Source: an uncultured Prevotellaceae bacterium
Lineage (GTDB): Bacteria > Bacteroidota > Bacteroidia > Bacteroidales > Bacteroidaceae
Length of the DNA stretch: 62,969 nucleotides
Reading direction: 5' to 3'
Assembly: GCA_902784065.1 (NCBI GenBank)
Contig: CACZTJ010000009.1
Span: 1 to 62,969, forward strand
In this document: piece after piece, positions 44,112-51,213 of the stretch
Position numbering within the stretch: position 1 is the first letter of the stretch
How the letters are laid out: every line of letters begins with the position of its first letter
Position numbers and translations under genes: made by a program
Notes under the pieces: model-generated
What the model was told of the DNA's origin: nothing
Databases searched by the model: none
The model's input: only the letters and a program-made list of their open reading frames with translations

Positions 44112-44864
44112 ATGATTATTGATTTCACGGGTAAGACAGCCTTAGTGACTGGTGCCACAAGAGGTATCGGCAAAGCCATTGCCGATACCCTGTGGCAGTC
44201 AGGGGCTGAGGTCTATCTGACTGGTACCAAGCAGAAGGAGATAGACGCCCTTAATCAGGAGGTTAAGGCACAGGGTATAGAGCGAAAGCACTATCTCTGT
44301 GTAAACCTAAGCAATGAAGACTCCCTGAACAAGTTTTTGCAAGAGCTGGAAAAGATTCCTCAGATCGATATCTGTGTGAATAATGCAGGAATCAATATCG
44401 TAAGGGATTTCTGTGAAGTACCCTTTGAGGAATTTATGAAAGTGCAGCAGGTGAATGTTTTTGGTCCACGTCAGATCCTGAATGTAGTAGTGCCGAAGAT
44501 GAGGGCTCAGAAATATGGACGTATCGTGAATATTGCATCCATTTGGAGTGTCATCAACAGACCGGGACGATCATCTTACGGCATTTCGAAGAATGCCATC
44601 CACGGACTGACAAAGGCTCTTTCCATAGAACTGGCTGCAGACAATATCATGGTGAACAGTGTAAGCCCTGGGTTTACGATGACGGAGCTCACTAAGAAAA
44701 CGAATACCCCTGAGCAGTTGGTTGAGTTAGGAAATAAGGTAGCAGCACGCAGATTGGCTGATCCTCAGGAACAGGCCAACGTGGTGGCATTTCTTTGCAG
44801 CGAGCAGAATAGCTATATGACAGGACAGAACTTAGTAGTAGATGGAGGATATACAAATGAATAA
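44112..44864 (+). CDS. Short-chain dehydrogenase/reductase
   Basis: A 250-residue classical SDR. The cofactor motif is ALVTGATRGIGKAIA, the structural motif is NNAGIN, and the active site has a serine in ASIWS followed by YGISK (Y-x-x-x-K). It ends with MTGQNLVVDGGYTNE, standard for the FabG/sugar-alcohol branch. It overlaps the cyclase gene by 8 nt (ATGAATAA). It should reduce or oxidise one hydroxyl of the pathway intermediate. Confidence 0.9.
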   Translation: MIIDFTGKTALVTGATRGIGKAIADTLWQSGAEVYLTGTKQKEIDALNQEVKAQGIERKHYLCVNLSNEDSLNKFLQELEKIPQIDICVNNAGINIVRDFCEVPFEEFMKVQQVNVFGPRQILNVVVPKMRAQKYGRIVNIASIWSVINRPGRSSYGISKNAIHGLTKALSIELAADNIMVNSVSPGFTMTELTKKTNTPEQLVELGNKVAARRLADPQEQANVVAFLCSEQNSYMTGQNLVVDGGYTNE

Positions 44865-45924
44865 CTTTAGTATTAAATCAATTGTCCACGATTATGAAGT
44901 GGAATTTATAGAGGATACGGCAGCCAAGTTGCGTGAGACACTGCAAGATGGTGACTGGGTCATCATCGACAATAAGATCAAATCACTCTATGGTGAGAGC
45001 CTGAATCCTGTGCTTGATACATGTAAGCATATTGATATTGATGCGACAGAGCAGCAGAAGAGCTACCAGGGAGTAGAGCCGATTATTGCCCAGTTGATCA
45101 AAGATGGATTCCGTAAGAATCATCGCTTGATTGCTATTGGTGGTGGTATCACTCAGGATGTAACGGCTTTTATATCCAGTATCATGTATCGTGGCACGAA
45201 CTGGTTCTTCTTCCCTACAACACTGTTGGCTCAGTGTGATAGCTGTATCGGCAGTAAGACCAGTATCAACTTTGGGGAGTACAAGAATCAAGTGGGCGGC
45301 TTCTATCCTCCCAACAAGATTTTTATCAATCCTCATTTTATCGACACTTTGACAGAGGGTGAAATGAAGTCCGGTCTCGGTGAGATGCTTCACTACTTTG
45401 TAGTATCTGGCGAAGAGGACTTTAGATTCTATAAAGCTAATTTTAAGGCAGCCTTCACAGACAAACAGGTGCTTTCCAGCCTGATTGAGCGTAGTCTTCA
45501 GATTAAGAAAGGCTATATCGAACGTGATGAGTTTGACCGTGGTCCACGACAGGTATTTAACTATGGTCACAGCTTCGGTCATGCGATAGAAGCTCTGACT
45601 CACTTCCGTGTACCCCATGGAGTCGCAGTAAGCTATGGTATGGATATGGCAAACTTTGTTTCTGTTAAACTTGGTCTGATTCCAGAGCAGGTACGTGATG
45701 AGGTTCGTGAGATTGTTATAAATTTCTGGCCAGGATTTGAAATTAACGAGTTGGATGTTGACATCTTTATCAATGCCCTGAGTAAGGACAAAAAGAATGT
45801 CGGCAAGAAACTTGGTCTGATCCTGAATAAGGGTTATGGACAGATATTCAAGAACGTCATGGATAGTGACGAAACATTCCGTTCATGGATGGTCGAATAC
45901 TTTGAGAATGAACTAAAATTCTAA
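44857..45924 (+). CDS. AroB-like sugar-phosphate cyclase (3-dehydroquinate synthase superfamily, subtype unknown)
   Basis: A 355-residue NAD- and metal-dependent cyclase. It shows GGGITQDVTAFISS (NAD site), FFPTTLLAQCDSCIGSKTSI and all three metal ligands: E176 (SGLGEMLH), H238 and H254 (NYGHSFGHAIE and VPHGVAV). Active-site block KKGYIERDEFDRGPRQ is kept. Family members make 3-dehydroquinate, 2-epi-5-epi-valiolone or 2-deoxy-scyllo-inosose. Its place among CMP-sugar genes and the altered loop NFGEYKNQVGGFYPP argue against a shikimate role. Start at 44857, not 44842. Confidence 0.85.
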   Translation: MNNFSIKSIVHDYEVEFIEDTAAKLRETLQDGDWVIIDNKIKSLYGESLNPVLDTCKHIDIDATEQQKSYQGVEPIIAQLIKDGFRKNHRLIAIGGGITQDVTAFISSIMYRGTNWFFFPTTLLAQCDSCIGSKTSINFGEYKNQVGGFYPPNKIFINPHFIDTLTEGEMKSGLGEMLHYFVVSGEEDFRFYKANFKAAFTDKQVLSSLIERSLQIKKGYIERDEFDRGPRQVFNYGHSFGHAIEALTHFRVPHGVAVSYGMDMANFVSVKLGLIPEQVRDEVREIVINFWPGFEINELDVDIFINALSKDKKNVGKKLGLILNKGYGQIFKNVMDSDETFRSWMVEYFENELKF

Positions 45925-45929
45925 TCATT

Positions 45930-46385
45930 ATGATTTACGATAATATTAAGAATATTGAGACTTATAAGAGAATATCCCCTGATATCTATGCCGGTCTGAA
46001 GTTTTTAGCAGAGGCAAAGTCTGATATTGAATTGGGTACCTATCCCATCAACGAAAGGGTGAAGGCTATTGTGAGTAGCTATCCGACAGTGGAATGCTTT
46101 GAGCGTGGCTATGAGGCTCATTCGCATGGTATTGACATCCAGTTTCCGATAGTAGGCCTGGAGCGTGTAAAATGGTCACCCATTGACAACATGGAGGTGA
46201 ACATTCCCTACGATGAGGTTAAAGACAGAACTTTTTATAAGAATCCTGACCCTGTGGTCGGAACAGAGATTACTATTGGTAATGGATACTTTGGTATCAT
46301 GTTCCCACAGGACGGACATTCGCCCCAGCACTTGGTAGGTAAGAGTGAAGTCATCAAGAAAATTACCATTAAAGTTGCCATCTGA
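45930..46385 (+). CDS. YhcH/YjgK/YiaL family protein, copy 1
   Basis: A 151-residue cupin-like protein of the YhcH/DUF386 family, known from sialic-acid and sugar-acid operons and from the EbgC subunit. Conserved segments are the GYEAHSHGIDIQFPIVGLERVKW core and FGIMFPQDGHSPQH with putative metal-binding histidines. It lies 5 nt after the cyclase gene and 2 nt before a second copy. A sugar anomerase or epimerase role is plausible. Confidence 0.85.
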   Translation: MIYDNIKNIETYKRISPDIYAGLKFLAEAKSDIELGTYPINERVKAIVSSYPTVECFERGYEAHSHGIDIQFPIVGLERVKWSPIDNMEVNIPYDEVKDRTFYKNPDPVVGTEITIGNGYFGIMFPQDGHSPQHLVGKSEVIKKITIKVAI

Positions 46386-46387
46386 TT

Positions 46388-46849
46388 ATGATACTTGACA
46401 AATTAGAGAATCTGGAGACTTATAAGAATTTGTCTCCAGATATATATGAAGGATTGAAATATCTGGCTCAGGTTGATCCCGACATTCCACTGGGTTCGTA
46501 TCGCATCAATGAGCGACTAGTGGCTAACGTAATGGAATACATGACGGTAGAGGAGTTCAAGTTGGGCTATGAAGCTCATCAGAAAAACCTCGACATCCAA
46601 TATGTGGTTCACGGTCATGAGCGTATCAAGTGGTCGCCTATCAAAGGTATGGATGTAAAGACGCCATATAATGAGCAGACAGACGCTACTTTTTATGAGA
46701 ACCCGACGCCTTATGGTGGTGAGATTATCATTGGAAATGGTAACTTTAGTATTATGTTCCCCCAAGACGGTCATGCCTGCCAATACTATGTGGGACAATG
46801 TGAGAAAATCAAGAAAATAGTAGTAAAAGTAAATATCGAAAAGAAATGA
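46388..46849 (+). CDS. YhcH/YjgK/YiaL family protein, copy 2
   Basis: A 153-residue paralogue of the preceding gene, alike over its whole length. Both start with an MI-D-N/L-E-N-ETYK pattern and share YEAHQKNLDIQYVVHGHERIKW and FSIMFPQDGHACQYY. Differences are spread evenly, so this is an old tandem duplication and not a recent copy. It overlaps the CMP-sugar synthetase start by 4 nt (ATGA). Confidence 0.85.
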   Translation: MILDKLENLETYKNLSPDIYEGLKYLAQVDPDIPLGSYRINERLVANVMEYMTVEEFKLGYEAHQKNLDIQYVVHGHERIKWSPIKGMDVKTPYNEQTDATFYENPTPYGGEIIIGNGNFSIMFPQDGHACQYYVGQCEKIKKIVVKVNIEKK

Positions 46850-47511
46850 ACATTCCAAAGATTGCGGCTCTGGTTCCGATGAAGGGACATTCAGAGCGTG
46901 TGCCCCATAAAAACATCCGTCCTTTAGCTGGCAAACCAGCCTGCCATTGGGTGTTGGAAAAGCTGAATGACTGCAAGTATATAGAAGAAATCATTGTTGA
47001 CACTGACGATGAGGAGATTGCAGAAGTCGTGAAGTGTTTCCCCAAGGTAAAACTGCTGGAACGCCCTGACTTCCTGAAAGGTGACATGGTATCAATCCAG
47101 CCTCTGATAGAATACGACATACAGCATAGCAGCTGTGATTTCTTCCTTCAAACTCACAGCACTAATCCCTGTGTGGAACCAGAGACATACGAAAAGGCTA
47201 TTGAGGCATTCTTTAATCAAAATGAGCATGATGCGTTGTTCTCTGTAACAGAAATCAAGTCGAGATTTTATTGGCCAGACGGTCGCGGTATCAATCATGA
47301 TCCAAAGCATCTGATTCGTACTCAGGATCTGGAACCTATCTATGAGGAGAATAGCTGTTTCTACTTATTCTCTCGCGAGACCAACGAGAAGGTGAAGAAC
47401 CGTCTGGGAAGTAATCCGATGATGTATCCGATTGATTCACTGGAAGCTGCGGATATTGACTATATGGAGGACTTCTATTGGTGTGAGTTCCTGTTAAACC
47501 GTAAGAAATGA
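46846..47511 (+). CDS. CMP-sugar (acylneuraminate-type) cytidylyltransferase
   Basis: A 221-residue enzyme of the NeuA/KdsB/PseF superfamily that couples CTP to the anomeric hydroxyl of a 2-keto sugar acid. The nucleotide-binding motif is LVPMKGHSERVPHKNIRPL, with the VDTDDEEI and FLQTHSTNP segments following. The presence of a CMP-transferase without NeuB/KdsA-type synthase genes is what makes this block unusual. It overlaps both neighbours by 4 nt. The substrate is unknown. Confidence 0.87.
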   Translation: MNIPKIAALVPMKGHSERVPHKNIRPLAGKPACHWVLEKLNDCKYIEEIIVDTDDEEIAEVVKCFPKVKLLERPDFLKGDMVSIQPLIEYDIQHSSCDFFLQTHSTNPCVEPETYEKAIEAFFNQNEHDALFSVTEIKSRFYWPDGRGINHDPKHLIRTQDLEPIYEENSCFYLFSRETNEKVKNRLGSNPMMYPIDSLEAADIDYMEDFYWCEFLLNRKK

Positions 47512-48176
47512 GCAACTTCGTTCTGTTGTCGCATATTCTGAAGCAGGATACGCCTTCGTATGGAAATCGCGACAAGGTGATTATACGAGTGAATTCATCT
47601 ATCAAGGCAGGGGAGACAGCAAACTCCTCATGCCTTGTTCTGTCAAATAATCATATAGGTACTCATGTTGATGTGCCCAGACATTTCTCAATTGACGGTA
47701 AACGTACCATAGATTATCCTATTGGCGACTATGTGTTTGAGAAATGTCAGGTAATAGACTTGCCAAAAACGAATGCCTGCCTGATAGGTCCAAATGACTT
47801 TGACAGTACTGACATCGATTCAGGTATAGAGTTATTGTTGATTCGTACGGGTTATGAGTCTCTACGTGGTCAGGATGCCTATTGGAATGATAATCCTGGC
47901 TTAGCTCCTGAACTGGCTGATTACCTTCGTGAACGTTTCCCTAACCTTCGCTGTGTGGGTTTTGATTTTATTTCTGTAACTTCTTGGAAACACAGGGCAG
48001 AGGGTAGGCTTGCTCATAAAGCTTTTCTTGCTCCAGAGAATGGTAGTAAAGAAATATGGGCTATTGAAGATATGTCACTGAAGGATGCGCCTACAATTAT
48101 TAAGCGGGTAGTAGTTGCACCATTGATGGTGGAAGACGGTAATGGTACGGCTGTAACTGTTATTGCTGAATACTAA
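47508..48176 (+). CDS. Cyclase family metal-dependent hydrolase (kynurenine-formamidase-like fold)
   Basis: A 222-residue protein with the family's metal-binding motif HIGTHVDVPRHF (H49, H53, D55, H59) and a later WKHRAEGRLAHKAFL block with a conserved histidine. Members hydrolyse amides or lactones or close rings. Here, in the middle of a sugar-acid pathway, it might open a lactone or remove a group before or after CMP activation. This is inference from context. Confidence 0.82.
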   Translation: MSNFVLLSHILKQDTPSYGNRDKVIIRVNSSIKAGETANSSCLVLSNNHIGTHVDVPRHFSIDGKRTIDYPIGDYVFEKCQVIDLPKTNACLIGPNDFDSTDIDSGIELLLIRTGYESLRGQDAYWNDNPGLAPELADYLRERFPNLRCVGFDFISVTSWKHRAEGRLAHKAFLAPENGSKEIWAIEDMSLKDAPTIIKRVVVAPLMVEDGNGTAVTVIAEY

Positions 48177-48187
48177 ATATAAATAAT

Positions 48188-48955
48188 ATGCTAAATAATA
48201 CATTAAGAAAGCGAATCAAGGCAGGGGAACTGACTCTTGGTTCATGGATTACAATTGGCCATCCCAATGTAGCAGAGATTCTTGCCAATGCCGGTTTTGA
48301 TTGGTTAGTGATAGATATCGAACACAATCCTATCGATATCTCAATGGTGCAGACGCTCATCACGACTATTCAGTCAAAGGGTGTTGCTGCCTTTGTTCGC
48401 GTAAGTAAGAATGAAGAGGTGGTCATCAAGCATGTACTGGATGCTGGAGCTGATGGAATTATCGTGCCGATGATCTGTTCCAAGGCAGATGCCCTTCAGG
48501 CAGTTGACTATGCCAAATATCCTCCTATAGGGAAACGCGGTGTGGGTCTGGCTCGTGCTCAGCAATATGGGACAGGTTTTGAGACCTACAAAAAGTGGGT
48601 TGCAGAGGATCTGGTCGTGATTGCTCAGATAGAACATATCGATGGTATCAAGAATCTGGAGGAGATTATCAGTGTAGATGGTATTGATGGAACTATTATC
48701 GGTCCTTATGATCTCTCTGGTTCTATGGGTATGCCAGGTGAGTTTGAAAAGCCAGTAGTCAAGGAAGCACTTGCAAAGTACATTGACATCTGCAAGGCTC
48801 ATCAATTCCCTATGGGCTTCCACGTGGTGAATGCCGATCCTGCCAAAATTCAAGAAAAAATAGACGAGGGCTATCGCTTTATTGCTTATGGTACAGATTT
48901 CCTGTTTATGGGCGATACGGCTGCTAAGGGCATGAGCGTCTTGAAAGATAAATAA
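48188..48955 (+). CDS. HpcH/HpaI family aldolase
   Basis: A 255-residue class II aldolase that joins or splits pyruvate (or hydroxypyruvate) and an aldehyde. The catalytic histidine lies in WLVIDIEHNPID, metal ligands in VIAQIEHIDGI and DGIDGTIIGPYDLSGSMG, and YPPIGKRGVG is standard. With no PEP-dependent synthase in the block, it is the best candidate for making the 3-deoxy-2-keto acid skeleton that the CMP-transferase needs. That is an inference. Confidence 0.87.
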   Translation: MLNNTLRKRIKAGELTLGSWITIGHPNVAEILANAGFDWLVIDIEHNPIDISMVQTLITTIQSKGVAAFVRVSKNEEVVIKHVLDAGADGIIVPMICSKADALQAVDYAKYPPIGKRGVGLARAQQYGTGFETYKKWVAEDLVVIAQIEHIDGIKNLEEIISVDGIDGTIIGPYDLSGSMGMPGEFEKPVVKEALAKYIDICKAHQFPMGFHVVNADPAKIQEKIDEGYRFIAYGTDFLFMGDTAAKGMSVLKDK

Positions 48956-48976
48956 GCTAGTTACATAGTATTGGCA

Positions 48977-50026
48977 ATGAACGGATATATTAATCAGATA
49001 TATAAGACCTTTACGCAATATGGTTTCAAGGTGCTGATGCTTCGCTCTTGGAATTATGGGGTATTTAAAGCGATGCGTCTGACAGCTCCAAAGGATGAGG
49101 AAAATGATAGGCGTTTCGCTGGTATCAAGGGGAGGTATGCAGGTAAACGTATTTTTATACTCGGCAATGGACCGAGTCTGAACCAGATGCCACTTTATCT
49201 GCTGAAGAATGAATACACAATGTGCTTCAACCGCTTTCCTCTGATGTATGAGCGTGTAAACTGGAAGCCTAATTTCTATGCTGTAACAGATGACTTGCTA
49301 CTGAGGGATATGGGTGAGGAAATCAATAAAACCACAGAAGAAGTAGATTATTCTTTTTTTCCGGATTTGCATCCGTCAAATCTCAATGTTAAAAAGGTCA
49401 TCAAACAGAGAGATAATGTCTTGTGGCTGCACGTTGATAAGCCGGAATTCTCAGATCATCTGCCAGCATGTGGCATCAACAAAACTGTTGTGAATGCAGG
49501 AATTCAAATAGCTGCGTGGATGGGCTTTAGTGAAATATATCTGTTAGGTGTTGATATGACTTTTGGTGACCAAAAGATCAAAAAGGGAAATTCACGAAAC
49601 TGGCAAGCACAGGGAGATGATCCGAATCACTTTGATCCTCGCTATTTCAATGCAGGAAGAAAGTACCACAACCCTATGGTTGGGGAAATGCTGGAGAAAT
49701 TTGAAAAATGTAAGGAATTCTTTGAACCACGAGGCGTGAATATTTATAATGCAGGCTACGGTGGAAAATTAGAAGCCTTTGAGAGAAAGAACTTTGATGA
49801 GCTGTTGAATATGACGGATAGCCAAAAAGAAGATATTTTTCTTGAAGCTATCCATCAATCGAATGCAAAGGTATCTTTGGCAGATTTTGTTTCATGCAAG
49901 GAGGGTAAAAAAGATGCCAATTTCTACCTGCCTACTGAAGATGGTATCAAACTGATTAAGGATTATATCACAACCCACATACCTTTTGGTCCGTATCAAG
50001 GTCAGTATTATTTCTTGAAGCGGTAA
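48977..50026 (+). CDS. DUF115 / Maf-like protein, copy 2 (putative transferase)
   Basis: A 349-residue paralogue of the protein at 40448-41530. It shows KRIFILGNGPSLNQMPLYLL (about 57-76), FSEIYLLGVDMTFGD, DDPNHFDPRYF and the C-terminal FGPYQGQYYF. The N-terminal 50 residues differ. ATG 48977 is chosen over a TTG two codons upstream. It is the last gene of the polysaccharide operon, followed by a strong terminator. Transfer of the CMP-activated product is proposed by analogy with Maf proteins. Confidence 0.7.
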   Translation: MNGYINQIYKTFTQYGFKVLMLRSWNYGVFKAMRLTAPKDEENDRRFAGIKGRYAGKRIFILGNGPSLNQMPLYLLKNEYTMCFNRFPLMYERVNWKPNFYAVTDDLLLRDMGEEINKTTEEVDYSFFPDLHPSNLNVKKVIKQRDNVLWLHVDKPEFSDHLPACGINKTVVNAGIQIAAWMGFSEIYLLGVDMTFGDQKIKKGNSRNWQAQGDDPNHFDPRYFNAGRKYHNPMVGEMLEKFEKCKEFFEPRGVNIYNAGYGGKLEAFERKNFDELLNMTDSQKEDIFLEAIHQSNAKVSLADFVSCKEGKKDANFYLPTEDGIKLIKDYITTHIPFGPYQGQYYFLKR

Positions 50027-50167
50027 TTTCGATCCTCAACCTCAATGTCATTTCGAGCCTCACCATACTTTGTCACCTCGAAAGGCTACGGGTAGGCGCG
50101 TAAGCGGGAATGCGTAGTCGAGAGGTCTCCTGGAATCTCTCCACGTTGGTCGAGATGACAAAACAGA

Positions 50168-50212
50168 AACAGCAGTTGTAACTATATGTTGCAACTGCTG
50201 TTTTGTTTTTAT
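50168..50212 (+). terminator. Terminator of the exopolysaccharide operon
   Basis: A 15-bp stem with one mismatch (50168-50182 with 50188-50202, loop TATAT) is followed by TTGTTTTTATT. It is preceded by a GTCGAGATGACA repeat motif like those flanking the intergenic elements at 8.6-9.0 and 17.2-17.7 kb. Confidence 0.9.
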
Positions 50213-50299
50213 TGTACCAAGTATTAAGCATTCGTAGAAATACACGTTGTAGCAGTTGTGGTTAAGTTCTTGGACTAGCCAAGCGGCAGAGCCGAGCGG

Positions 50300-50392
50300 T
50301 ACCTTTGCAAGCGCAATAGTGCACATAACTACAACTGTTATTGTATCATGACAAAAGAAGAGTTTAAAGTGACGTTTTCTGATTTAGGTTGA
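50300..50392 (+). pseudogene. Promoter and 14-codon ORF, possibly a gene cut by ICE insertion
   Basis: TACCTTTG (50300-50307) precedes, after 40 nt, an ATG at 50348 whose frame reads MTKEEFKVTFSDLG and stops at 50392. The arrangement is that of a real Bacteroidetes promoter with gene start, and the peptide looks like the first residues of a normal soluble protein (ECF sigma factors begin similarly). The frame then ends at the edge of AT-rich element DNA. The gene identity is a guess. Confidence 0.4.
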
Positions 50393-51190
50393 CTGTCATT
50401 ATATCTAAACTCCAAGATTAGTTGACTCGGTTAAACATTAAAACTTATATAGGTGTAAGCATACCTATGTAGTCATACCTGTATACTATAGTTCTTGTAC
50501 CTATATGTAACACCTAGATTATGTAGGCTTGATCATGACAGATTATGGAATGCCTACCATGGTTGGGGAAGTATATATTTTGTGATTACCAAATTTTATT
50601 TAAACTATTTTCATTCATACTTTTGTATTTGTCTATACATTCCTGCATTTTCTTTATATCTATCTGTTTATCATCGTATTAATGAATGTATAGAAGCTTA
50701 AATCTGATTATCGTCTATACATAACTTATGAACTTCTGGTCGTTCTTGACGTTTCTTCGACTCATTCAGCTATCATTTTCGATGGAAAGACGACTTTGTT
50801 TCATAAGTGTTTATGACTTTAAAACACTTTGTTTCTGCTTATGAAACAATATGTTTCCACCCTGGAAACATAATAAGAAAACAAAAATTGGAGAGATGGG
50901 GAATTTGAGTTGAGAATCAAGGAGTTAAGGAAACGCTGAGAAGCGGATAGGTACAGATAGAGGCAAGATAGGTACTGATAATAGAACGAGTTGAGTCTCT
51001 AATTCGTACCCCTTTTCTGGAAAGTGGCAAATCGAGGAAAAACGGTAACGTTCGACACAGGAATGCACTGAGAATCTGACAGATGCAAATTTTTAACTCT
51101 TTTCGGGAGTTCTTCATTATTCGTCTGCGATTTGCGAGGAACAACAAGACTTCAAATTGGCTAATTTTGCAACGCAAAATTTAGAACGTT
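50393..51190. other. Left end of the integrative element, non-coding
   Basis: No gene is supported. This 800-bp stretch has a cluster of short ACCTATATG/ATACCTATG/ATACCTGTAT motifs (about 50452-50516). It also has inverted repeat GTTTCATAAG/CTTATGAAAC (50798-50807, 50838-50847) with an inner AAGTGTTT/AAACACTT pair, hairpin TGTTTCC-ACCCT-GGAAACA (50852-50870) and palindrome ATTTTGC-AAC-GCAAAAT (51164-51180). These could be integrase arm or excisionase sites. The attachment core is not identified. Confidence 0.5.
51162..51169 (+). promoter_or_regulatory. -7 box before the integrase, overlapping a palindrome
   Basis: TAATTTTG lies 44 nt before the integrase ATG and overlaps the palindrome ATTTTGC-AAC-GCAAAAT (51164-51180). 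A protein binding that palindrome would cover the transcription start. No good -33 box is seen. Confidence 0.5.
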
Positions 51191-51213
51191 GAACAATTAA
51201 AGAAATTAGAGCA

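Noticed and set aside
50452-50520. CRISPR-like repeat cluster
   Set aside because: The ACCTATATG-type motifs are short, irregularly spaced and variable, with no spacers of constant length; no cas genes are in the window.
50495-50701. 68-codon ORF at the ICE end
   Set aside because: Low-complexity Tyr/Phe-rich product from AT-rich DNA, with no promoter or start context of note.
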